A DNA stretch of 64,000 nucleotides from VXRN01 sp963664365 (GTDB taxonomy: Bacteria; Chloroflexota; Dehalococcoidia; Lucifugimonadales; UBA1123), in contig OY761144.1 in NCBI GenBank assembly GCA_963664365.1, forward strand, positions 806,001 through 870,000, given 5' to 3'. This document shows, in pieces, positions 34,449 to 43,189 of the stretch (positions within the stretch are counted from its first letter, which is position 1; every line of letters starts with the position of its first letter). The notes under the pieces were generated by a model. It ran no database searches, was not told the DNA's origin, and saw nothing but the letters and a program-made list of their open reading frames with translations. Position numbers and translations under genes: made by a program.

Positions 34449-34593
34449 ACCCTCGATATAGGGCAATCGCATTTAGACTTGGAAGGCGCATCGTCCATCG
34501 TCACTCCGGCGGAGGCCGGAGTCCAGAGGGGAAGTTGGGAGGCTTTGCCAAAGCTGGCATTGAGTGAAATGCGATTGCCCTGACCCTCGATAT
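34449..34593. mobile_element. MITE-like insertion with terminal inverted repeats
   Basis: A 15-bp perfect inverted repeat AGGGCAATCGCATTT (34460-34474) and AAATGCGATTGCCCT (34567-34581) bounds about 92 bases. It is flanked by an 11-bp direct repeat ACCCTCGATAT (34449-34459 and 34583-34593). At the corresponding leader near 7700-7725 the sequence reads through ACCCTCGATAT once with no insertion, which is an empty site. There is no ORF inside. A target duplication of 10-11 bp would fit IS4-like transposases, but the family is not assigned. Confidence 0.75.
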
Positions 34594-34601
34594 CTCAACA
34601 C

Positions 34602-34742
34602 TTGACGGGGGGGGAATTTGTGATATAAAGCCCACATCCCGTCATGGGGGCGGCTCCGCAACGGTGCGGACCGTCAAGATTCCCTCTCCCTCAGGGAGAG
34701 GGCTAGGGTGAGGGTGACTCACCAAAACGAGGAGGCATCGAC
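34602..34742 (+). promoter_or_regulatory. Leader and promoter of the cassette 6 binding-protein gene
   Basis: TTGACG (34602-34607), a 16-base spacer and TATAAA (34624-34629). Then a CCC-GTCAT-GGG stem and a hairpin GGCTCCGC/GCGGACC (34652-34659 with 34666-34672), a CTCTCCC/GGGAGAG repeat in the place of the 30-bp repeats of cassettes 1 and 3, and GGAGG before the ATG. Confidence 0.6.
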
Positions 34743-36884
34743 ATGCTTACATCTAATTCAATGCGTTGGCTGGTCGTATTTGCAGGAGCCGCAATGCTGT
34801 TGTCGGTCGCCGTTGCCTGTACCGAAACGGTAGAGGTGCCGGGCGAGACCGTGGTCGTCGAGAAAGTCGTAACCGAGACCGTCGAGGTACCGGGCGAGAC
34901 CGTCGTCAAAGAGGTTGTCAAAGAAGTACAAGTCCCCGGCGAGACCGTGGTGGTGAAGGAAGTGGTAACCGAGACCGTCGAGGTCCCGGGCGAGACCGTC
35001 GTGGTCGAGAAAGAGGTCGTCAAGACCGTCGAAGTCCCCGGCGAGACCGTCACCGTAGAGGTGGTCAAGGAGGTACAGGTCCCCGGTGAGACCGTGGTGG
35101 TCGAGAAGGAGGTCGTCAAGACCGTCGAAGTCCCCGGCGAGACCGTCGTGGTGACTAAAGAGGTGGCGGTCCCGGTTGAGGTCGTGAGAGAGGTGCCGGG
35201 TAAGAAGTATGTGACGGATCCCACCACCGGCAAGGTGGAGTCCGCGCCAGAATATGGCGGGACATTAACCTTTCCCTATAGATTAAAGTACGGTACTGCT
35301 GACCCCTTTGTTACTGGCGGCTATGCGGGCTTCCTCATAAACGGTGTTAATGAGTCGCTCGGCATCGGGGACTGGGGACTAGATAGGAAAGAATTTGACT
35401 TTAGAAACCCTTATGTCCCTGTGTTTGCCTTCACCGGGTCTCTGGCGGAAAGCTGGGAAACGCCCGACCCACTGACTTACATCTTCCACATCCGCCAGGG
35501 CGTTAACTGGCATAACAAGGCGCCGATGAACGGTCGGGAGCTAACTGCCCATGACGTCGCATATAACTGGAACCGGATGCTCGCTCTGGGCGACTTCACC
35601 GAACGTCCCGAGCAGACTGGCTCGGCTTACAACCTGCCATGGGAATCGATAGAGGCCACCGACAAATATACGGTTGTTATGAAGCTGACGGAGCCATCCG
35701 TCGGTGCGCTAAGGACTATCATCAACGAATCTTTGCACTGGATATTACCCCCCGAGGTAATCGAGCAATACGGCGACTATACGGATTGGAAGAACGTGGT
35801 CGGCACCGGGCCCTTTGAGCTGACTGACTATGTCGAAGACGTCTCTATCACCTTTAACAAGAACCCTGCCTACTGGGGCTACGACGAAAAATACCCTGAG
35901 AACCGCCTGCCCTATATTGACGAGATAAGGGCCCTCTTTATGTCAGAAGAATCAACACGTGTAGCGGCGCTACGCTCGGGTAAGGTTGATATAACAGCTA
36001 AAGCCGGCGTCGCTGAAATAAAATCCCTCGACGTGATAAAGAGACTCCAGAAGACCAACCCCGAACTCGAGGCGAACTTTTATCACCAACGGTCGTTTCA
36101 GTCCATTGGTCTGAACATTCGCAACGCGCCCTTTGACGATATCAGGGTACGCCACGCACTGCAGATGGCGCTGGACCTCGAGACGATTAACGATACCTAC
36201 TATACCGGTTTAGCAAAGTGGGAATCTCCTGCGTGGTCTTTCGTCAAGGGGTATTACACCCCAGTTGAAGAGTGGCCCGAAGAGCTCAAGGGATACTACA
36301 GGTATGACCCGGAAGGTGCAGAAGCGTTGCTTGATGCGGCTGGATACGAGCGCGGCGCGGACGGCGTTCGATTCAAGGTCGACTATTCTCACCGCGACAT
36401 CACAGATTTGGGCTATGCGGAAATAGCTGTCGGCTACTGGGCTGATATTGGCGTTAATGTAACGATTAATATATATGACACGGCGACTTGGGTGGCTAAT
36501 ACAACAGAACATAATTATGAGATGACCACTGCCGGCATGGCCTTTACGGACCCTATCTGGTCCACGGGCGTTTATCGCTCGGACAACGTATTTCACCGCG
36601 AACTCTTGGGCGGAATCGAGAACCACCCTGAGTTGGACGCCGCCTATGATGCCTTTTTCGCCGCTACCACCGTTGAGGAGCAGATGAAGGCATCTAGAGA
36701 GTTTGATTTGGCCGTGATAAAGCAGCACAATCAGATATGGGGTCCTCTGCAACCAAGGTTTCAGGTGAGCCAGGCGTGGGTCGAAGGTTTTAACGGTGAA
36801 TACGCGATGGGAGGTTTCCAGTATATGCCCATCCTCGCCCGCCTCTGGATTGATAGTGAGCTGAAGAAAGCCATGGGTCGTTAG
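34743..36884 (+). CDS. Peptide-type ABC binding lipoprotein with VPGET stalk, cassette 6
   Basis: This 713-residue SBP_bac_5 lipoprotein has lipobox AVAC (Cys26) and seven VPGET units. The binding domain opens at APEYGGTLTF and contains FHIRQGVNWHNKAPMNGREL, VGTGPFELTDYVED and YDPEGAEALLDAAGYERGAD. The C-terminus is WIDSELKKAMGR. It is closest in plan to the proteins of cassettes 1 and 7. Confidence 0.94.
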   Translation: MLTSNSMRWLVVFAGAAMLLSVAVACTETVEVPGETVVVEKVVTETVEVPGETVVKEVVKEVQVPGETVVVKEVVTETVEVPGETVVVEKEVVKTVEVPGETVTVEVVKEVQVPGETVVVEKEVVKTVEVPGETVVVTKEVAVPVEVVREVPGKKYVTDPTTGKVESAPEYGGTLTFPYRLKYGTADPFVTGGYAGFLINGVNESLGIGDWGLDRKEFDFRNPYVPVFAFTGSLAESWETPDPLTYIFHIRQGVNWHNKAPMNGRELTAHDVAYNWNRMLALGDFTERPEQTGSAYNLPWESIEATDKYTVVMKLTEPSVGALRTIINESLHWILPPEVIEQYGDYTDWKNVVGTGPFELTDYVEDVSITFNKNPAYWGYDEKYPENRLPYIDEIRALFMSEESTRVAALRSGKVDITAKAGVAEIKSLDVIKRLQKTNPELEANFYHQRSFQSIGLNIRNAPFDDIRVRHALQMALDLETINDTYYTGLAKWESPAWSFVKGYYTPVEEWPEELKGYYRYDPEGAEALLDAAGYERGADGVRFKVDYSHRDITDLGYAEIAVGYWADIGVNVTINIYDTATWVANTTEHNYEMTTAGMAFTDPIWSTGVYRSDNVFHRELLGGIENHPELDAAYDAFFAATTVEEQMKASREFDLAVIKQHNQIWGPLQPRFQVSQAWVEGFNGEYAMGGFQYMPILARLWIDSELKKAMGR

Positions 36885-36921
36885 GGGTTTCAGCCGTTGT
36901 GGCTGACCTTAGGGGAAAAAA

Positions 36922-36953
36922 GGGAGCTGGGAGGCACAAGCTTCCCGGCTCCC
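36922..36953 (+). terminator. Hairpin between binding-protein gene and dppB, cassette 6
   Basis: GGGAGCTGGGA (36922-36932) with TCCCGGCTCCC (36943-36953), one wobble, preceded by an A-run. It is the homologue of the hairpins at 17891 and 56831. Confidence 0.6.
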
Positions 36954-36990
36954 TTACTCATTGAATTATGAGAGGGGGCCTTTCTTACTG

Positions 36991-37107
36991 TCATTCCGAG
37001 CGCCCTCATGTCATTCCGAGCGAAGCGAAACCTCTCCCTCATGTCATTCCGAGCGAAGCGAAGCCTCTCCCTCATGTCATTCCGAGCGAAGCGAAGCGGA
37101 GTCGAGG
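36991..37107. repeat. 33-bp tandem repeat
   Basis: TCATTCCGAGCG starts at 36991, 37011, 37044 and 37077. The last three are spaced exactly 33 bases; the first spacing is shortened to 20. It lies between the binding-protein gene and dppB of cassette 6 and explains much of the longer gap there. Confidence 0.75.
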
Positions 37108-37221
37108 AATCTAAAATCCCAATACTCACATCCAACCCCGAACATCCACCAACACATCCTCTATCCCTAATCCCTTATCCCTACCACCAATGACGGCGGA
37201 AATCGCAATCAGGTGTATCAC

Positions 37222-38220
37222 ATGAGAGCCTATATCATCAGGCGGTTATTGCTCATAATCCCCACCTTGTTCATATTGAGCGTGCTGGTGTTCCTGTCCG
37301 TCCGCTTCATCCCCGGCGACGTCATCGACATCATGGCCAGCCGTATAGATTCTGGCGGCAGCGAAGTCGACCGGGAGCTCGTAGAACGTAGGCTCGGCCT
37401 CGACCTGCCTATCCACGTGCAGTATGGACGCTGGATAGGAGTGTTGCCGACCCCTGACTGGATTACCGGTGAGTCCCACTTTAACGGTATCCTCCAGGGC
37501 AGCCTTGGCGAATCACTGATGGGTATTGGGGAGGTAGAGGAGCGGATAATACGTGGATTGCCGGTAACCATCGAGCTTGGCGTCCTGGCAATCGTAATCG
37601 GGCTGGTGATAGCCCTGCCGGTCGGCATCTACTCGGCGATTCGCCAGGATACGGCCGCCGACTACGCGGGGCGCTCCATCGCTATCATCGGCCTGGCAAC
37701 GCCTAACTTCTGGCTGGCGCTGATGGTCATGATCTACCCGGCAATCTGGTGGGGCTGGGCGCCGCCGATGGAGTGGGTTTCTTTCACCCAAGACCCGCTG
37801 GGGAATCTCGGGGTGTTCTTCATTCCCAGCCTGATTCTGGGGACGGCCTCCGCTGCAGCCACCATGCGGATGACGCGCACCATGATGCTGGAGGTGCTAA
37901 GGCAGGACTATATCAGGACGGCCTGGGCCAAGGGTCTCAAGGAGAGGGTAGTTATTATGAGACACGCCGTCAAAAATGCCCTCATCCCGGTAGTTACCCT
38001 GATCGGCCTGCAATTGCCGATCCTGATAGGCGGCTCCGTTATCATGGAGAACATATTCAACCTGCCGGGGCTCGGGCGTCTGATGGTGAATGCCCTCACG
38101 GACCGAGACTACCCGACGGTCTCCGGAATAAACCTGTTTTTCGGTGCCGCGGTTTTAGCAATAAATCTAATGATAGACCTGATTTATCCGTACTTAGACC
38201 CCAGGGTCCGCTACAGCTAA
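37222..38220 (+). CDS. DppB/OppB-type ABC permease, cassette 6
   Basis: This 332-residue permease starts MRAYIIRRLLLIIPTLFILS at 37222 after AGGTGTATCAC, the same spacing as in its paralogues; an upstream in-frame ATG at 37213 is not preferred. RFIPGDVIDIM, the coupling loop LRQDYIRTAWAKGLKERVVI and the end YLDPRVRYS are present. Confidence 0.94.
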   Translation: MRAYIIRRLLLIIPTLFILSVLVFLSVRFIPGDVIDIMASRIDSGGSEVDRELVERRLGLDLPIHVQYGRWIGVLPTPDWITGESHFNGILQGSLGESLMGIGEVEERIIRGLPVTIELGVLAIVIGLVIALPVGIYSAIRQDTAADYAGRSIAIIGLATPNFWLALMVMIYPAIWWGWAPPMEWVSFTQDPLGNLGVFFIPSLILGTASAAATMRMTRTMMLEVLRQDYIRTAWAKGLKERVVIMRHAVKNALIPVVTLIGLQLPILIGGSVIMENIFNLPGLGRLMVNALTDRDYPTVSGINLFFGAAVLAINLMIDLIYPYLDPRVRYS

Positions 38221-38230
38221 TTATGAAAGC

Positions 38231-38368
38231 CCCCTCTCCCTGATGGGCTGACAGGGGTAGGCAAGTGTAGAGAACAACTACGAATGTCAGTCAAAATACC
38301 CCCTCTCCCTGATGGGCTGACAGGGGTAGGCAAGTGTAGAGAACAACTACGAATGTCAGTCAAAATAC
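38231..38368. repeat. 69-bp tandem duplication
   Basis: A 69-bp unit with GATGGGCTGACAGGGGTAGG occurs twice head to tail (phrase starts 38242 and 38311), followed by the beginning of a third in CTCTCCC form. It separates dppB and dppC of cassette 6. Confidence 0.75.
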
Positions 38369-38416
38369 CCCCTCTCCCTCAGGGAGAGGGTTGGGGTGAG
38401 GGTGACCCTCAGAAAC

Positions 38417-39319
38417 ATGAACGACACCACAGACATACAGTCCTCAATAATCGCGCCAAAGCGGCGCTCCCGGCTGGCTGATTTCTTTACCAGGCTGGTC
38501 AGGGAGAAGCCACTAGGTACTATCAGCGGGATTATCATATTGATCTTGATTTTTGTCGCTATCTTTGCCGATGTTTTGGCCCCTTATGGATATATGAAAA
38601 TACACATGGCGGACAGGCTGACTGGCCCCTCGGCCCAGTATCTGCTGGGGACCGACCATATAGGGCGAGACTTGTTGAGCCGCCTTATCTACGGGGCTCG
38701 TCTTTCGTTAATTGTCGGTCTCGCGGCGACCACTCTTAATGTTGTGGTCGCTGTCCTGATAGGCGGCATTTCGGGATTCCTGGGTGGTAAATTGGACCTG
38801 GCTGTGCAGAGATTTGTCGATGCCTGGATCGCTTTCCCGGGACTGCTCCTGTTGTTAACCATAATGTCCATCGTCGGGTCGGGTCTCCTCCAGATCATCG
38901 TCGTCCTGGGGATATCAGGAGGCATCGGCGGGTCGAGAGTACTCCGAGGCGCCGTTATCGGCATAAAAGAGAACGACTACTTTCTGGCGGCGCGGGCAAT
39001 TGGCAGCCGCGGCGCCGCAACACTGATCCGACATGTCCTGCCCAATATTATGCCTGTCGTCATCATCATCTTCAGCATCACCGTCGGGGGGGTGATTCTG
39101 TCTGAGGCCTCTCTGAGCTTCCTGGGATTCGGTCTGCCGCCCTCGATTCCTAGCTGGGGAGGTCTGCTCAGCCGGGAAGGGCGTCAATACATGGAGGTGG
39201 CGCCATGGCTGGCTCTCTGGCCTGGTCTTGCTCTGACTATTACCATCTACTGTCTCAACATGCTCGGCGACGCCATGCGGGACCTCCTCGACCCCAGGCT
39301 CAGGGGCAGCGAGGGATAG
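38417..39319 (+). CDS. DppC/OppC-type ABC permease, cassette 6
   Basis: This 300-residue permease starts MNDTTDIQSSIIAPKRRSRL; the ATG at 38417 matches the starts of the paralogues at 16627 and 55621. LLGTDHIGRDLLSRLIYGAR, the coupling loop KENDYFLAARAIGSRGAATL and the end DLLDPRLRGSEG are present. Its 3' end faces the SDR gene on the other strand. Confidence 0.93.
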   Translation: MNDTTDIQSSIIAPKRRSRLADFFTRLVREKPLGTISGIIILILIFVAIFADVLAPYGYMKIHMADRLTGPSAQYLLGTDHIGRDLLSRLIYGARLSLIVGLAATTLNVVVAVLIGGISGFLGGKLDLAVQRFVDAWIAFPGLLLLLTIMSIVGSGLLQIIVVLGISGGIGGSRVLRGAVIGIKENDYFLAARAIGSRGAATLIRHVLPNIMPVVIIIFSITVGGVILSEASLSFLGFGLPPSIPSWGGLLSREGRQYMEVAPWLALWPGLALTITIYCLNMLGDAMRDLLDPRLRGSEG

Positions 39320-39358
39320 GGGCGAATTTGGAACCCATTGGGCGGGAAAATCAGGGCA

Positions 39359-40162
39359 TTAGTCCCTTATTCCCATGATTTCCCGCACGTTGGGGTGAGG
39401 GATCGGGGTTACGCCTCCGTCGATGGTGATCAGAGCGCCGTTGATGTAGCTGGCGGCGTCGGAGCAGAGGAACAGCGCGAGGTTGGCGACGTCTTCAGGC
39501 TGGCCCAATCTTCCAAGAGGCACGGTATCGAGCGAGGCCTCGAGCGCTTTGGGCGTCTCCCACTGACGACGGGTCATGTCGGTCTGGATGATGCCCGGAG
39601 CCATGACGTTGACTCGGATGCCGTGCGGGCCTAGAAGGTCTCCGAACCCCTGAGACAGCATAACGATGCCCATCTTGGCGATGCAGTACGGGACGACGCC
39701 CTTCATCTTCACTCCGATGGAGGCGAGGTTGACGATCGAACCGCTTCCCTGCTCTATCATCGCCTTGCTGACGGCCTGAGTGCAGAACAGGGTGCCCTTC
39801 ATGTGAGTACCGAGCATCAGGTCCCACTCTTCTTCCGAGATTTCCAGGATGTTCGCACTGTGGGCGATCCCCGCGTTGTTTATCAGGACGTCGATGCGTC
39901 CATACTCATCAAGAACGCGGGCGACCATCTCATCGACCTGCGCCCTACTGGTCACGTCGGTTTGGACCGTGATCGCGCGGCGCCCGAATGCCCTGATCTC
40001 GTCGGCGGTACGATCCAGCAGGCCGTCGTTTGCCTCCATGTCGGAGATCGCGGCATCGGCGCCGGCATCGGCGAACGTCAGGGCAAACTGGCGGCCCAGG
40101 CCCCTTCTGGCCCCTGTGACGACGATGACTTTTCCTGTCTGGTCCAAACTTGGGACGGGCAT
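39359..40162 (-). CDS. Short-chain dehydrogenase/reductase
   Basis: This 267-residue classical SDR shows the cofactor motif TGARRGLG near residue 16, NNAG near residue 94, the catalytic Ser in LASIG and YCIAK as the Tyr/Lys pair, and the usual PGIIQTDM and DGG phrases at the end. The acidic residue after beta-2 (SDMEA) favours NAD(H). GAAGGTG precedes the ATG. Its partner is probably the Gfo/Idh gene upstream on the same strand. Confidence 0.92.
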   Translation of the reverse strand: MPVPSLDQTGKVIVVTGARRGLGRQFALTFADAGADAAISDMEANDGLLDRTADEIRAFGRRAITVQTDVTSRAQVDEMVARVLDEYGRIDVLINNAGIAHSANILEISEEEWDLMLGTHMKGTLFCTQAVSKAMIEQGSGSIVNLASIGVKMKGVVPYCIAKMGIVMLSQGFGDLLGPHGIRVNVMAPGIIQTDMTRRQWETPKALEASLDTVPLGRLGQPEDVANLALFLCSDAASYINGALITIDGGVTPIPHPNVREIMGIRD

Positions 40163-40188
40163 GGATGCACCTTCAATTCATCAGACAC

Positions 40189-40208
40189 GGGCGCTTCGCG
40201 AAGCGCCC
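40189..40208. repeat. Palindromic REP-like repeat
   Basis: A perfect copy of GGGCGCTTCGCGAAGCGCCC between the SDR and Gfo/Idh genes. Confidence 0.75.
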
Positions 40209-40245
40209 CTACGGCCGGCTTGTAGGCGAGTGGACATTGGCTCGG

Positions 40246-41382
40246 CTATGCGGTCCAGGTGTCGAATGGGTTGTTGGTTTCCTCCAGCGGGAAGTAGATG
40301 CGAGCGCCCGCGACGTGGGATGCGTGGGCGGCCATAGCCATCTCCAGGTAGAGGCGGGCCTGCGGTCCCTGCACAAGCTCGTACTCAGGCTCCTTGCCTT
40401 CCAGAATGTCCATCATGGAGCGCGCCATGCGATGGTGGGACTCGACCCACTTGTGGTCGGACGGCGGCGGCTCAGTCGGCAGGATCTCCCAGCGGTCGTC
40501 GCCAACGAGCATGGGCTGGGAGCTCGGGTTGTAGTAAACGTCCGGCCCGGGTTGGATCGCTCCGGGGATCGAGATTGTGCCCTCGGTACCGTGAAAGTCG
40601 ATTCGCCAGGTGCGGTCCTTCCCCTCACCCTCGATCGACTCGAAGTCGGCGGCGAAGCCGTTTTCCCAGGCGTAGTACACCTTGATCCCGTTCCCTGCGA
40701 CCAGTCCGTAATTCTCAGGCCCTTCGACCACGTCGTCCGGGGTCACGCTTCGACCGTCTTGGGTGATGTGCGCGTGGCACCATACCGGAGCGCCGAAGAG
40801 CTGCCAGATCAGGTCGTACATGTGAGGGTTTCTGTCCAGCATCATCTCGTCGCCGTTGCCGAATCCGAGGCCCTTGCCGGCCGGCTGGTTGCCTATCATG
40901 CGGGCGTACCTGACCTCGCCGATCTTGCCCTCTTTCAGCCAGGGAATCGCGTACTTCTGGACTGGCGGGTGACCTCGCCAGGGGTGGGCGACGACCATGA
41001 TCGTGCCCGCGGCATCGTGGGCGGCCATCATCCGGTCGACCTCGCCGGGCGTGGCGGCGCAAGGCTTTTCCATGTAGGCGCTTGCGCCGTTCTGAGCGGC
41101 CGCGACCACGGGCTCCAGGTGGTCTCCCGGAAGCCGTGAGGCGACTACTGCGATGTCCGGCTTCTCTGCGCTCAACATCTCGTTGTAGTCGGCGTAGCCG
41201 GTCGGCGCGCCGGTTCTGACCATGGCTTTGGCGCGGCCTTCCTCGTCCTCGTCGGCAACGGCTACGATCTCGGCGCCCTCGACGCCGACGAAAGCCATGT
41301 CAACCTGGTGGCCGTATCCGCCGCCGTGTTGGTCGGCAAGGGTGTCTCCGATGATTCCGACGCGAAATGTCCTGGACGGCAT
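40246..41382 (-). CDS. Gfo/Idh/MocA-family oxidoreductase
   Basis: This 378-residue protein has an N-terminal Rossmann start (FRVGIIGDTLADQHGGGYG), a region with the typical MEKPCAATPGEVDRM (the EKP motif of the family), and a C-terminal alpha/beta domain with HPHMYD-like context NPHMYDLIWQLFG. It should act on a sugar or cyclitol with NAD(P); the substrate is not known. GGAG lies before the ATG. Confidence 0.9.
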   Translation of the reverse strand: MPSRTFRVGIIGDTLADQHGGGYGHQVDMAFVGVEGAEIVAVADEDEEGRAKAMVRTGAPTGYADYNEMLSAEKPDIAVVASRLPGDHLEPVVAAAQNGASAYMEKPCAATPGEVDRMMAAHDAAGTIMVVAHPWRGHPPVQKYAIPWLKEGKIGEVRYARMIGNQPAGKGLGFGNGDEMMLDRNPHMYDLIWQLFGAPVWCHAHITQDGRSVTPDDVVEGPENYGLVAGNGIKVYYAWENGFAADFESIEGEGKDRTWRIDFHGTEGTISIPGAIQPGPDVYYNPSSQPMLVGDDRWEILPTEPPPSDHKWVESHHRMARSMMDILEGKEPEYELVQGPQARLYLEMAMAAHASHVAGARIYFPLEETNNPFDTWTA

Positions 41383-41429
41383 GGTTTCTCCTTAGGTTGT
41401 GGGGACAAATAGTACTAGAGGGGCGGTTT

Positions 41430-41530
41430 TCACCCTCACCCTAGCCCTCTCCCTCAAGGGAGAGGGGAAAGGTTGGGTTTCACTCCGCACTGGTTGTCAC
41501 CCTAACCCTCTCCCATCAAGGGAGAGGGAA
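41430..41530. repeat. CTCTCCC/GGGAGAG repeats
   Basis: Two copies of the CTCACCCTAGCCCTCTCCCT palindrome family in the gap between the Gfo/Idh and BNR genes. Nothing else is seen in this gap. Confidence 0.6.
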
Positions 41531-41551
41531 AAGATCGGGTCGAAGCGGTGG

Positions 41552-42559
41552 TTAGTTTGGCGTGACTGCGACGGTTCGGATGTGTCCGAACTCGCGCTCG
41601 GCTTTGCCCCAGTTGTCTCCGCCGTCCTCGCTGAGATAGACGTATCCGTAGATGCTGGCGGCTGCTATGGTGTCGGGCACGCCGGCATGGGCGCCAAGCC
41701 AGTAAACGACGGAGTTGGGCACTACCGGCAAGGATACGGCGTCCCACGTCGCGCCGCCGTCCTTGGTGCGCCTGATGGCTCCGGCCTCGCCGGGTATGCC
41801 GTTGCCGCTTCCGACGAACATCGTGTTGGGGTCGTCCTGCTTGATGATGACCGCGCGGCAGTAGGACCGCTCCTCGCCCTCCCGGATGCCGGGGAACTGG
41901 TGGACGTCCCAGCTTTCGCCCTCGTCGAGACTGGTGGCGATGCCGAACGGGCTGGTGGCGAACACCTTGGAGTCCTTCGCGTTGATCGCCATGCAGTGTA
42001 TGTCGCCGTAGAACTGGCTGGGTCCGACGTCGGGCAGTCGCACCCAGGAGTCGCCCCCGTCGAGGCTCTTGTGGACGCCGTCAACCTCGACTCCCGCCCA
42101 GATGGTGCGGCTGTCCCTGGGGTCGACGGTGATCTTGGTTGTGCGCGGAGGCCAGAGCGGGGCGCTCTCGTCGATGCCCATCTCCATCTTCTCCCAAGAC
42201 TCGCCGCCGTCGCTGGACCTGAAGCCCTGCGGCCTGGTGCCGACATAGATCTTGTCGGAGTCCGTGGGATCTACGTCGATGGACCAAATCTCCATCCCCT
42301 CCATTGGGGACTTGATGTGGTTCCAGGACTCGCCGTTGTCGTCGGAGCGGTAGATGCCTGTCCAGTCTGTACCTGCGAGGATGCGGTGCGGGTCGTTCGG
42401 ATATACGCTGAGAGCGCGGACGTTTCCTTCGAGTCCGGCGACGGTGTGGTTAGGATACGGGTCGCCGGTGGCGGCGTCTTCCCAGGTCTCGCCGCCGTCG
42501 CGGCTGTACTGAAGGCCGTTGCCGACCGTGCCGATGAAAATTGTGTAATTGTGTCCCAT
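41552..42559 (-). CDS. BNR/Asp-box repeat (sialidase/sortilin-like propeller) protein
   Basis: This 335-residue protein contains seven Asp-box-like repeats (for example SRDGGETW, SDDNGESW, SSDGGESW, SLDGGDSW, SEDGGDNW), which form the turns of a beta-propeller. There is no signal peptide and no visible sialidase catalytic Arg or Tyr set, so it is probably a glycosidase-fold or binding propeller without proven activity. GGAGG precedes the ATG. The gap 42560-42949 upstream holds only low-complexity and CACGAAGG-type repeated sequence. Confidence 0.8.
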   Translation of the reverse strand: MGHNYTIFIGTVGNGLQYSRDGGETWEDAATGDPYPNHTVAGLEGNVRALSVYPNDPHRILAGTDWTGIYRSDDNGESWNHIKSPMEGMEIWSIDVDPTDSDKIYVGTRPQGFRSSDGGESWEKMEMGIDESAPLWPPRTTKITVDPRDSRTIWAGVEVDGVHKSLDGGDSWVRLPDVGPSQFYGDIHCMAINAKDSKVFATSPFGIATSLDEGESWDVHQFPGIREGEERSYCRAVIIKQDDPNTMFVGSGNGIPGEAGAIRRTKDGGATWDAVSLPVVPNSVVYWLGAHAGVPDTIAAASIYGYVYLSEDGGDNWGKAEREFGHIRTVAVTPN

Positions 42560-42949
42560 GTGTGCCTCCCGATTGTGATTAAGGTATCGCTAATTCGTGT
42601 CTGTACCGCCAATCTTATCTTGGAGGGTCATGCAGGTCAAGCCTCGGAAGCTGTGTCAGATTGGTGGTTAGTTTTTAGTTTCTAGTTTTCGGTTTTTAGC
42701 GTAGAGGCGCTATCCACGAAGGACACGAAGGAGCACGAAGGGAGGATTATGTCTGAACTGTGATTTGTGGGATTATGGTATTTCGCTGATTTTAGGCGGG
42801 GGTCTGAATCAGGATTTGCCGGATTGTGGAGGATGTTCAGGATGGGTTGGGGTATTATCCACGAAGAGCACGAAGGGGCACAAAGGGTTGTCTGGACTGT
42901 GAGTTTGGGGATTGGGGGGATTTTCGGGATGGGGTTTGTGGGGTGGTGG

Positions 42950-43189
42950 TTAGACCCAGATTTTTAGGGGGATTCGTCGGATCATCAGCTCTGTGACGGC
43001 GTGGACCAGGGCGTCGACTCGGTCGGGGGATTGGGAGGGGGCGAGGTCGGGTGTCCAGGTACAGATCCGGTCATCTTCGTCGAGCGCATTTAGACAGGCG
43101 TTGGCGGCTTCCAAACGCTGGGCGCGTGGGAGTGGCCTCAACTCTTCGATGATCTCGGATATAAGGTTGTCGGTTGTCGGCGTGGTCAT
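42950..43189 (-). CDS. Terminase large-subunit deletion derivative
   Basis: The 79-residue frame starts at an ATG that overlaps the stop of the gene at 43186 (ATGA), so it is positioned as the next gene of a packaging operon. The last 37 or so residues (CTWTPDLAPSQSPDRVDALV, then HAVTELMI) match the C-terminus of phage TerL proteins, while the Walker motifs and nuclease core are missing. It looks like a TerL gene that lost its middle but kept both ends. Whether the short product is made is not known. Confidence 0.6.
   Translation of the reverse strand: MTTPTTDNLISEIIEELRPLPRAQRLEAANACLNALDEDDRICTWTPDLAPSQSPDRVDALVHAVTELMIRRIPLKIWV

Noticed and set aside
36991..37107. 33-bp repeats as a CRISPR array
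   Set aside because: Units are contiguous with no spacers, and no cas genes are near.
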